A stretch of DNA of 58,463 bases from Verrucomicrobiaceae bacterium. Its GTDB lineage: Bacteria; Verrucomicrobiota; Verrucomicrobiia; Verrucomicrobiales; Akkermansiaceae. A program made the translations under genes and the position numbers. Positions 12,301 through 23,117 of this stretch are shown in pieces. Within the stretch, counting starts at the first letter, position 1. Every line of letters begins with the position of its first letter. Where the stretch lies: NCBI GenBank assembly GCA_027487435.1, contig JAIYDP010000142.1, positions 1 through 58,463 on the forward strand, read 5' to 3'. A model generated the notes under the pieces. The model made no database searches and was not told where the DNA came from. It saw nothing but the letters and a program-made list of their open reading frames with translations.

Positions 12301-14337
12301 GAGACAGCGGAGAGGCAGCACTGCAAAGACTTGAGGGCTAGGGGTACTTCAGCCAAAGACACGCCGACAACTGCAAAGTCCATGACGTTGTACCAATCAC
12401 AGATGTATTTGACTGGCCCAAAGGCTGAGACTTTGAGCAACATTTCAACAACAAAAAAGGCCGTAAACGTGAGGGTCGCGATCTCTTGGCCGGCATGAAA
12501 GTACGGACAATAAGACTGTGTGCCGCAGTCGTGTTCGGCCATGAAGACGATGAAATTGAGGAGGATTACAAAGATCATGACCTTGGCAACAACGCCGTTG
12601 ACAAACTGAACGAATTTCTTGTGGTGGGTAAGGCTGCAGCGCCACGACTGCGGGAATTAGGCGGAAACGACAAGGGCGCATACGTTGCGAGAGGCTGCGA
12701 GGGCATGGAGGACGCTGGATTTGTTTGCATCGGATTCGCCAACCTTGGATACAAAAATGAAGACAGCCTCCTTTGTCTCTGTAAACTTTGACGATATGAC
12801 GACAAGGAAGAGTTGAATACATAACAGAGGGCCGACAAATGCAAGGGTTACAAAGTAGACGAAGACCCAGAAGGAGTGCACGTCCTGAACCGAGTACATC
12901 AAGTCAGTCCAGTTGGCGAATGTCATGACTTGCAACACGGATATTAACGCATGGCCAATGTCATCGAATGAGGCGGCAATATTGGAGGGATTCAGCCCAA
13001 GCGCCAAACACTCGAAGCCGTCGGGGCAAGACGCCATACCTCCGTCTGAAGCCATGCTGCAAAGGCTCCCTCCTTCCATCAAATTGAAAGTCGAAATGCT
13101 GTAGCACCGCTGACGGAGCTTTCCCTGCCAAAGTTGAACGCCAACGAGGCCAAACACAACGAATATGAAGGCGACGAGGGCAACAACATTAACGAGGTAG
13201 GGAATACACTGAAGCTAGCGGGTAAGATCAGGGACTGCGTGGGGCAACCAAAAGCACGACAAGAAATCGAAGCTCATCAAAGCGACTGATGGCGCGCAAC
13301 GGCCGCAGCACTCGAAATGCCCTGAGCACAAGCACGGACGAGATTGAAAGGGAGGGGATAAGATCGATGACACCCAGGAGGACGACGACAAAGTCGAGTA
13401 CATTCCAGGGGTCTCGAAGGTATGTCCGCTTTTCGAAGACAAACCCGAGAGCAACAATTTTGATAACACATTCAACTGCGAAGAATACTGAGAAGAAGAA
13501 ATCGGCTGTGTCCAGGGTCTGGCGCTTCTCTGAGATCGGATTGACTTCAGGGATATCGAGAGGGTCAAAAGCTGCCATGAACGCAACGTTGACGAGAATA
13601 ACGAGCAGTACAAATCGGTCGAACCATTTGTTCTCAATGAGGCGAATGAGAGCAAGCCTCAGCGGGTTCTGACGGCCCAAAATAAACAGCGATGAGACCG
13701 CAAACCTGCCAAAGTCGACTCCATCGGCTTTGCCCTTTGGTTGTTCCACAAGCTTTGCAACCTCAAGCAACTACGACGTCAGTACCAGCTGGATGCAGCA
13801 TCTTACTCTCTTCACTTGCTGCGCACCGAGCTTTGCAAGAGACGACTGAATCGTCTTCGGCTTGGCTGCAGCGAGCTTCTTTGACAACGTCTGCTGCGTC
13901 CTGGGAGTGACCATAATGCTGCTTCTGCGACCGCGCCTGTCATCATGGCGGGATGCAGTCGGAGAGGGCGTCGTGTGCTCGATCATTTCGGAGATCCGGT
14001 TTTGCATTGATGAAAAATCCAATGCTGTCGTTGCGGACGAAACAACTCCAAGCGCATCAGGGCTTGAACTTCTCGAGACAATCGCACCTTCTCCGCGAGT
14101 TTCTGATTTGTCTTCCTCAGGACTGCCTACGACGCGGCTGAATCGTTGTGCTGGAGGCCGCAGAGAAGTGAACTTGTCAGATGGGAGGGGCAGTGGGACC
14201 AATCTTCTCTTTGGAGGTATTCTGAGAACTTGCTCCGAAGCAGTTTCAATCAAGTCGGGCGAATGCTGCAAGTTTCGTTCCAGCATTCGCCGCAGCTTGA
14301 AGATGTCCTCTTCGTTGAACGACCCCTCTCCATCCAT
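9303..14337 (-). CDS. Four-domain voltage-gated cation channel with A/D/D/D filter (paralogue A)
   Basis: The gene starts at the ATG at 14337-14335 and ends at the TGA at 9305-9303. Three introns (13771-13815, 13215-13248, 12648-12683; 45, 34 and 36 nt) leave 1,639 residues. The N-terminus is about 170 disordered residues. Repeat I begins NKWFDRFVLLVILVN; its S4 is LRAFRVLRPLRAISR. The 1,091-residue main exon holds the last S1-S6 of the remaining repeats with intact S4 helices (LRALRLLALFK, LRTLRVFRAVRPLK, VRVVRVLRAFRIVK). Filter residues are Ala 12915-12917 (TFANW), Asp 11781-11783 (TFDDW), Asp 10830-10832 (SQDNW) and Asp 9909-9911 (TADNW). The family usually has EEEE (Cav), DEKA (Nav) or EEKE (NALCN). 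The loop before the last S6 has the Cys-rich TCGQP motif seen in the family. The tail is short with a polyproline run. It is convergent with channel 1 and head to head with its paralogue at 14913. Confidence 0.9.
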
Positions 14338-14912
14338 GTAGGGCCGTCAGTTGGCAAACGTTCCGTAAACAAGAGAGAGAGAAAAAGATGCGACTTGTAT
14401 TCAAATCGATGGGTAAATTGGAAGAGGTCACGCTCACAACATGGGCACCACGAGCACTTTTACGTTCGAGTAACTCCTACCATTCTTGAATCAGATCCAA
14501 CACAATAAAGCAATAGCAGCTGCAGTCAGCAACAGGCTGCTTCATCGACATAAAAATAATCGAAGAATTGTGTTCAGGGGCGGGATGCTTGCAAATTGCA
14601 CCACCTCTATTTCCTTAAAATTTAATCCTTAAAACTTGGAGCCTTTTCTGTATTTGCAGCGTTTTCTTCAAATAATTTTTGCTAATTTTTCGCGGGCAGA
14701 GTTTCCTCTGACTCTCTGCACTCAAGCTGTGATTGTGCAAGTCGAGTCGCGGCAAGTACAATTTTACTTGCAAGCCTGCTTTGACCTTTATGCACAAGGG
14801 AAATCTGGATTGCAATCGCCGAAGAAAGGCTCACGCGTCGCTAGAACAAGAGGTTTGTTCCTCTGCCACAACGGACACCCATCAACATCAAAATCTAATT
14901 TTGTGACCAGAA
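14338..14912. promoter_or_regulatory. Shared bidirectional upstream region of the two A/D/D/D channels
   Basis: These 575 bp separate the start codons of two divergent channel paralogues, so both promoters lie here. The middle is A/T-rich. It contains the repeated element TCCTTAAAA at about 14612-14620 and 14626-14634. No convincing extra exon of either gene was found, though a short untranslated exon cannot be excluded. Confidence 0.55.
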
Positions 14913-17900
14913 ATGGTGGAGGTTGGGCCGTTTGTTCCTGGGCGGCCTACTGATATCCCCTTTGACGAACAGGACTTTTCCCCGACCGATTCCCATGAGT
15001 TGAGTGATGTCCCCAATGAGGAGTTGGAGCAGCGCCTCGGCGAGTCAAGCTCAGTGTCACAAGAACGGCTTGAGCGTCATGGGAAGCCTGTTGCTGATTC
15101 ACCCTCTCCATTCGTTCCAAACGCACAAGTGGCTAGTGCCGAAGGTCAGCGGATATCTCAGAACAATTTCCAAATGCAGCCTTTTGGCGATTCCGTGGGT
15201 CCTGTTGTTTCGGTTCGAAGTGATCTTGTTTCCGGGCATGCAGGCCCTGACACTCCCATTGACGATCTATTTTTCCCTAAAGAAGCTCAGCTCCCTGGAG
15301 CAATCGATGAGTCTGCAGAGGAAGAAGAAGACAACCCTGGCAACAGTCACGAGTCTTTTATTGCAGCCAAGCTGCAGGGCAGTCTCAACAGGTCGCCCGT
15401 GCCAAAGGGTTCCTCTCCCACATTCTCAAAACCCGAGGACAAAGCTACCGGGGGTAAAAATCGTCCACGGTTTGCATATCAAACTTCTTCGGCTCAGCTT
15501 TGGAGGTCAGGCAAAAAGGACCCTCGAAAGGAGACAACGAAGGCTGTTGCGAGGACGTTGAACCAACTCGGCGCTGCGCCAGTCCAGCAGGTGAGCTGGC
15601 TTCCCCGCGTGCTCTGACCTGGAAGCTGTTGGAGGCTGCGAAACAGCGGACGACGACTGCCCAAGTGTCGGACATAGATTTTTCAAAATACAATGCAAGA
15701 TCCTTGTTCTTGCTGACGCTTGGCAATCCATTCCGCCGAGTCCTGATTCGAATGGTGAGCAACAAGTGGTTCGAACGCTTTGTCCTCGTCGTCATTCTCG
15801 CGAACGTCGGCTTCATGGCCGCCTATGACCCCGTCGATTCCCCCGTCGTAAATCCCTCCTCGCCCCGACGTGCCGTCCTCGAGATGGCGGATGTTGTTTT
15901 CTCCATCTTCTTTGCAATCGAATGCGTGTCCAAGATCGTTGCGCTCGGCTTCATCGTGGGTGAAAAAACGTACCTAAGAGACGTGTGGAATGTCCTTGAC
16001 TTCATTGTCGTGCTGCTTGGAGTAATCGACTTGTTGCCCTCCCTCTCGATATCCTCCGTCCTTGTGCTTCGAACATTCAGGGTCCTGCGGCCTCTCAGAG
16101 CGATCAGTCGTTTCGGCGAACTTCGATTCCTTGTCATCCTTTTGGTAATGTTTTGTTTTTTGGCCTGAGTCATGCAGTTGCAGTGCATCCCTCACCTTGT
16201 GAACGTCGTCTGTCTCATCGCCTTCATTTTCGTAGTGTTTGGGCTGGTTGGTGTGCAGCTGTGGCAAGGCAAGCTACGGCAGCGCTGCTACAATGTTCTT
16301 TCTTTTGGCGTCATGCCCAACTCGCCTGTCTGCTCGTTGCCATTTGATGCCGGAATGTCGCTCTGCCCGGATGGGTTTGAATGCCTTTCCCTCTCGACGA
16401 ACCCGCTGACAGTGGCAACTTCGTTCGACACAATTGGAGACGCCATGATCTCAGTCTTGCAGGTCATGACTTTTGCAAATTGGACAGACCTTATGTATCG
16501 AGTGCAAGACACGCACTCCTTTTACATTTTCGTCTATTTTGTGCTTCTCTCCGTCGTTGGCCCCTTCCTGTCCGTCCAGCTCTTTCTGGTCGTCATCTCA
16601 ACCAAGTTCACCGAGGCAAAGGCTGCCATCACCGCTCTCGTGGGCCCTGCCAACAAGCGAGCCTCCTTCATCGTGCGCCGCTTGTCCCGCCTTGGTGGAA
16701 GCTCCGTTGATGTCCTCATGCTGCACTTGCAGACACCCACTGACCATTCCGACGGTTGGCTTAAAGTTATCAAACGTCTTCGGTTGATTATATTTAGAGC
16801 CGTCATGTCCCCCCGCTTTACGTACACGATCATGTTTGTCATTTCCGCCAATTTTGTTGTTCTCGCATTGGAGCACGATTGTGAGGGCCAGAACTACTGC
16901 CCCGATTTCAATTTGTTCCAACAGTACTCGTCCCTCGTCTTCACCGCCTTCTTCTGCATTGAGCTCGTCCTCAAAGTGTTTTGCTATGGCCCCAAGGAAT
17001 ATTTTTTGGACAAGTACAATCTTCTTGATGTTGCCGTTGTCGTCGTGTCCCTCATTGAGGTGATGTCTTGGCCGTGCAATCACTCACGCCCCGCCAGGTC
17101 CCACAGTCGCTTCTGTCCATTCGATGCAGCTCAGGTGTAAGAGACGTCTCCTTAATCGACTGCGACAGCGGACGAAGCGGCATCGGGGCGATTCGTATGC
17201 TTCGAATCCTCCGCTTGCTCGCATTGTTCAAATCCTTCCCAGCCCTCCAACGCCAGCTCCGCCTCATCGTCAAGTCCACCGCCTCCGTCGCCTCCCTCAT
17301 CGTCCTCTTGGGCCTCTTCATCCTCATTTTCGCCATTCTCGGCAACTCTTTGTTCGGCGCAAAACTCTTCCACTTCCCCGACGAGGTCCCCATCGTACGG
17401 GGCACCCTCGTCAACATCGCCCTCCCTTCCGTCGACGCAACCTACCCTGCGGCTGTCGAGGACGTATTTGTCGCCCCTTCGGGTGAGTTTTTGTACAACG
17501 TGTCCTTTCGCTTCGCTCCTCCAACGCAGGCTGCCATGACCGCAGCTGTGTCGTCACTCCAAAGCGATTCCATGCCATTCATTGCGTCCGTCGTCCCTCG
17601 CAAGAACTTTGACTCAGTCGGGCACTCGTTCATCGCTGTGCTCCAAATCCTTACGTTCGATGATTGGCCTGTCATTGTGTTCCTGACTGGTCGTGCTTTG
17701 GGTGGTTGGGCTGCGCTGTACACTGTCATCATCATCGTCATCGGCAATTTCCTTCTTTTTAACCTTTTCGTCGCCATTGTCATCGAAGGTCTCAGCAACG
17801 ACGGGGACATTGCAGACCCTGCTGACCCAGTTCAATCGAGCGAAGAAACTGTGACCAAATCGTTTTCCCACCGAGTCTCCGCTTTCAAAGCGTCTTGCGT

Positions 17901-20592
17901 CCGCATGCTTTGTTGCTGTCGGTCGGGCGCTGCAGCGACAACGTCAGACACCCAGTCGGCGACGGACGCTTCCACGCCTGATGCGATGCTCAGCTTGGGC
18001 TCCATGTCCATGGAGACCTTAGACCGTGTCACCCACATCAATGCCCCTTCGCTGATTTCTCGCCGACCGCAGCTGGACCGTTCGCTTTTCATATTTTCGA
18101 TCGACAGCAGGTTCAGACGCTTCCTCCTCCGCGTTGTGTTCCATCCGCGCTTCGACCACTTCATCCTCTTGTGCATCATCATTTCCTCCTGCTCTCTCGC
18201 CGTGGAGCGCCCGGTGATGTCGCTGAACGAGCGATTCGTCCTCGACATGATCAATTTGGTGTTCAATGCCATCTTCCTCTTGGAAGCTCTGATCAAGATC
18301 GTGGCCATGGGGTTCCTCACGTACATCCGGTCGCATTGGAACAAGCTTGACCTGCTTGTGGTGGTGTCAGCTGTCATCGACACGTCAATCTCCTTCTCGA
18401 CAGGCGCATCATCCTCCTTCCGCATTCTTCGCACTCTCCGCATTTTCAGAGCCTTGCGACCCCTCCGCCTCATTTCCCGTGCCACCGGCCTTCGCATTGT
18501 AATGTTGACCCTCTCGCACTCCCTCCGCCCGATTGTCAACACAGTCGCAATCACTCTTTTCTGCTTCGCTATTTTTGCAATCCTCGGCATGCAGCTCTTT
18601 GGAGGCGCCTTGTCGTCATGCAGCGACGTGACCATTCCCATGCAGCAGATGTGCGTTGGTGTTGCAGTTGACGGCACTGTCCGCAAGTGGGCAAACAGAG
18701 CCGTCAACTTTGACAACTTCCTGAATGCGATGGTGTCCGTCTTCAGCTTGGCGTCGTTGGACAATTGGACTGACTTCCTTTGGGACGGCGTGTCCTCCAC
18801 CGGACGGACGACTGCTCTTGTCGAATATGCCAACGAAGCAGCCGCTCTCTACTTCGTGCTTGTCATAGTCCTCGGTGCTTTCTTCATCGTCAACATCTTT
18901 GTCGGCGTTTTTGTCGACGCTTACCACGTCTCGTCAGACTTCGTTGCGAGAGGCTACCTTGCCTTCCGCCGCCGAGCTGCTGCCCAGCGGCACGGACAAG
19001 TCCTTGCGAAGCTTGCCGAGGCAAAGCACGCACACGAATTGGCTGACATGGTTGGAGAAGACGAAAACGGCGAGGTTGGGGCAAGAGGAGTTGCCCCCCC
19101 TGTTCCCGGCGCGTTTGACATGTTTCGCAGCATCATTTTGGACGTCGTGTCGCACACCTGGTTTGACGGCTTCTCCGCGTTGATGATTCTTCTGAACGTC
19201 ATCACAATGATGTTTGAAACGTACCGGTCGTCGTCATGGCAGATTCAGTTCATAAACATTACCAACTACTTCTTCACACTCCTCTTCGGTGTCGAGGCAT
19301 TCTTCAAACTCCTCGCCTCCCACCCCACCCGCTATTTCGCCGAAGGTTGGAACATTTTTGACTTCTTTGTCGTCGTTGTCTCTTTCGCTGGCGTTCTGTC
19401 GGACAGCTCCGGCGTCAACGTCGCCATCAACCCCACAATTCTCCGAACTCTGCGAATCTTCCGCATCTTCCGCATCCTTCGAGCCTTTCGCGTCCTCCGA
19501 GCGACGAAAGGGCTGCAGATGGTGGTCACTGCACTGCTGCGGTCCCTCCCCCAGATCGGAAATCTCTTTGGCATGCTCGTGCTTGAGTTCTTCGTCTTTG
19601 CTGTTCTCGGAGTTGAAATTTTCTCGCAAGTGTGTCTGGTGGACGACGTCCGCAGGCAATGCGCGTTTGTCGACCCTGCCGTCCTCGTCGACAGTCACGC
19701 GCATTTTCGAGACTTTGGCTTCGCTCTGCTGACTCTTTTTCGAATTGCAACTGCAGACAATTGGTCGCCCCTCATGTCATCAATGTCGACCACAACAACC
19801 GCTCGTGTCCCTGACGCTCTTGCGCAAGCTCGCGTTGCGATTTCACAAGGAAACGTCACCGGCGTGTTCGCGTTATTGGGGGGCTGCGTTAGCGACGCCG
19901 AAGTCGAAGCACTTGGCCTCTGTGACTCCAGCGAGCCATCGTGCACCGGGACGTGTGGCCAACCCGTTGGGGCGCCCATCTTCTTCATCACCTTTATTTG
20001 CCTTACGAGCTTCATCATGCTGAATCTCGTCGTCGCCGTTCTGATGCAGCAGCTGTCGGATGTTGAGAGTTCGCCAGCATCTCGGATATCTGAAAATGTC
20101 GACTCGGACATGTTTTTTCGCTTGGTTGCTATTTGGAAGAAGAATGCCAAGGCAAAGCTTGCGTCGGGAGTCAACAGCGCGGCGCATAAGGAGATGGAGG
20201 TGCGGCTTTGGATGACCAACAGGACGATGTTGGCGTTTGTGAGAGCCAAGCGAGCGCTGAAAGGGCTGAAGGCGGAGATGGACGAGCTCCCAACGTTTCA
20301 CGAAATCGTTGAGGACTCGTCAAGTGCTGGCGTTGGCTGCAAGGGCGACGGAGATGCGGGCGATCTGTTCCCCCGGAGGAAAGACCAAAGAGTGGACAAA
20401 GATCTTACGGACTACAGCTCCGTGTCTCGAGGCAGCGGGCAGCCTAATTTTGCTGTTGAAAACGAGAGCGGGGTTGACGCAAACTTCGTTGGAGTTTTCA
20501 GAGACCTGGATGCAAATGGAGGCGTTTCAATTGTCGATGGGAAATCGCCCATCCCAACTGAAATGCATGAGCCTCCTCTCGCACAAGCGTAG
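14913..20592 (+). CDS. Four-domain voltage-gated cation channel with A/D/D/D filter (paralogue B)
   Basis: The ATG at 14913 and TAG at 20590-20592, with introns of 35 nt (near 15591-15625), 33 nt (16145-16177) and 38 nt (17060-17097), give 1,857 residues. It is the same architecture as the minus-strand neighbour: an acidic disordered N-terminus of about 230 residues, then four six-helix repeats with full S4 sensors (LRTFRVLRPLR, LRILRLLALFK, LRIFRALRPLR, LRIFRIFRILRAFRVLR). Filter residues are Ala 16475-16477 (TFANW), Asp 17659-17661 (TFDDW), Asp 18760-18762 (SLDNW) and Asp 19756-19758 (TADNW). The repeat IV pore loop keeps the CVSDAEVEALGLC...TCGQP cysteine pattern of the paralogue. The C-terminus is longer than in paralogue A and ends with DLDANGGVSIVD at 20504-20539, which fits a single EF-hand loop. 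It is a cation channel by family; its selectivity cannot be predicted from this filter. Confidence 0.9.
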
Positions 20593-20932
20593 AGGTCGTG
20601 AATGTGTTCGCTTATTCGGAATCTTATTTTCTTATTGTTTATGTGAAATGACTATGTTGGACGTAAGTCTTGTAAACATCATCTGACTGTGCATGGTCAA
20701 AGCGCCAGCGCACCACGCAGACACGCAGAGGCCTCCCGTTCCAGCTCCCCTTGTTCAATTGATTCCGCATCACATAGCACATTGCCAACAGCAAGGCAAG
20801 GATGTGGCGGCCAAGAGAATATGCTCCGGCATGTCCGAATGGAGAAGGAACCAGAAGGACGTCGCGAAAAGCAAGAGGCAGAGATATAAACGGAGGAAAT
20901 TGGGAATAGTCTTTAGGACCGTTTAGGCAAAA
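20593..20932. other. Intergenic region between channel B and the tetraspanin-like gene
   Basis: This 340-bp stretch contains the 3' end of the channel gene and the upstream region of the next gene on the same strand. Short open frames here show no family resemblance and no consistent splicing. I see nothing supportable. Confidence 0.5.
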
Positions 20933-21729
20933 ATGCCATCGTGCACAAGTGATCCCGATTTGCCACGGATTTGCTTGCTTTCCTTCTCCACACTGACTCT
21001 CGTTCGATCTCAATTGTTTGAGCTTAGCATCTAGTTGATTGGGTTGGGTCTACTTGGTGTTGGCGCATATTCCTTCGCGACGAACATCAGTGTGCTGGAT
21101 TCCGTGCTGTCAACCGGAAGCTTGAAGGTTTTAGCAATTTTCAGCCCTTACGGACTAAGGGGTCGACGCTTACTAAAGAACTCACTCAAACCCCTGCTGC
21201 CGTCGTGATGGGCCTTGGAGGTGCGATCGCCCTCATTTCTCTGTGTGGGTGCGTTGGAGGTGCTTGGAAGAAGTCTAAGTTGCTGTGCACAGTGAGTACA
21301 GCGCTCGCTCTATCCTAAAGCCTCAGTTCATTTGCGTTGTTACCATTGTAATCATCATTGAAATTGTCATCGCTGTCCTCGCTCTTCTGCTCGCTAATCC
21401 TTCTTGGACGGGAAACTTCCTTAATGAGACTGTTTACATCATACCAAGCAGTCTCATTTTTGCAGATTATTTCGTACTACAATGGCCTCCCGCCAGATGT
21501 CAGGGCATCGATACCGTCACCGCAAATGTTGATCAGCTTAATCGTTGCCAACCTTGACATTGTGGGAGGGATTGCGATTTTTCTGCTCGTGATTCAGATG
21601 GGAGGATGCATATCTGCAAAGAAGACTAGAAGCTTGATCAACAACAGAGGCAAACGAGCAGTGCCACCCCCCCGCAAGGGTCGCGAATTGGACGTTTTGT
21701 CTGCCTCACATCATGAGTCCATGGCTTAA
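20933..21729 (+). CDS. Tetraspanin-like four-pass membrane protein with minimal second loop
   Basis: Four introns (33, 32, 35 and 34 nt; first 21002-21034) join to 220 residues from the ATG at 20933 to the TAA at 21727-21729. Helix 1 is STLTLLIGLGLLGVGAYSF. Helices 2 and 3 are close together, GLGGAIALISLCGCVGGAWKK followed by LLCTFICVVTIVIIIEIVIA. Helix 4 is VANLDIVGGIAIFLLVIQMG. The CGC-type turn after helix 2 and the helix 2/3 spacing are typical of tetraspanins, which organise membrane microdomains. The second extracellular loop between helices 3 and 4 is only about 40 residues and has no cysteine, so the CCG motif that defines classical tetraspanins is missing. It may be a reduced tetraspanin or a tetraspanin-like family. 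The tail is basic. Confidence 0.6.
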
Positions 21730-21817
21730 TTTGTGTAATCTGATCATTTGTACAATAGAATTCACGCACTCAGTTTCCAGATCTTACTTTACTTGACAAG
21801 AGAAAGCCTCCTTTCTA

Positions 21818-22679
<862 letters not shown>

Positions 22680-22783
22680 CCAATGATGAAAAATATTGAA
22701 AAGTACCCACCCATTGTCAAGACGAACTGTCAAATTTGGCCCAAAGTTAAAGAATTTGGTATAGGAGACTTTGTTAGTGTGAC

Positions 22784-23088
22784 ATGAGCTTGCGCGAGGA
22801 ATTGAAGGAACTCATTTCGAAAAAAGACGCATTGGAGCTTGAGATTAAGGGCATCACAGAAGCACTCAATGAGCAAGGCGTCGGAGGCCCTAATTCAAAG
22901 CTCGTTGATAAGGATGGCTTTCCTCGGAGCGACATCGACGTTTCAGGAATCTCCCATTTGAGAAGCAGACTTGCAAGTTTGGCTGCTCATTCTAGTTTTA
23001 CACTGCAGCACTACAGTATGATCACGTGAACCTAATGAAAAAAATTGAGACTGGCCTTCATGCGCTTCATGCCTCAACCAAGATATAG
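22784..23088 (+). CDS. PSMD9: PSMD9/Nas2-like proteasome assembly chaperone, N-domain only
   Basis: One 32-nt intron (about 22975-23006) gives 90 residues. Coiled residues 1-30 (LREELKELISKKDALELEIK) are followed by KLVDKDGFPRSDIDV and LQYDHVNLMKKIETGLHAL. This matches the N-terminal domain of PSMD9 (Rpn4/Nas2), which holds the Rpt5 ATPase during assembly of the 26S base. Family members usually have about 200 residues with a C-terminal PDZ domain. Here a TAG at 23086-23088 ends the frame after the N-domain, and only 29 bp separate it from the stop of the convergent kelch-BTB gene, so there is no room for a PDZ domain. The assignment of the N-domain is good; the truncation could be real or reflect an unseen splice. 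Confidence 0.75.
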
Positions 23089-23117
23089 ATGCGAATAGGT
23101 TTATCCTGATGGTGCTG

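Noticed and set aside
17832..18833. A 333-residue open frame on the minus strand inside channel B.
   Set aside because: It lies opposite the four-repeat channel frame, is Arg/Ser-rich, and has no family likeness. It is the shadow of a strongly biased coding strand; 8121-8768 and 9556-10080 are similar.
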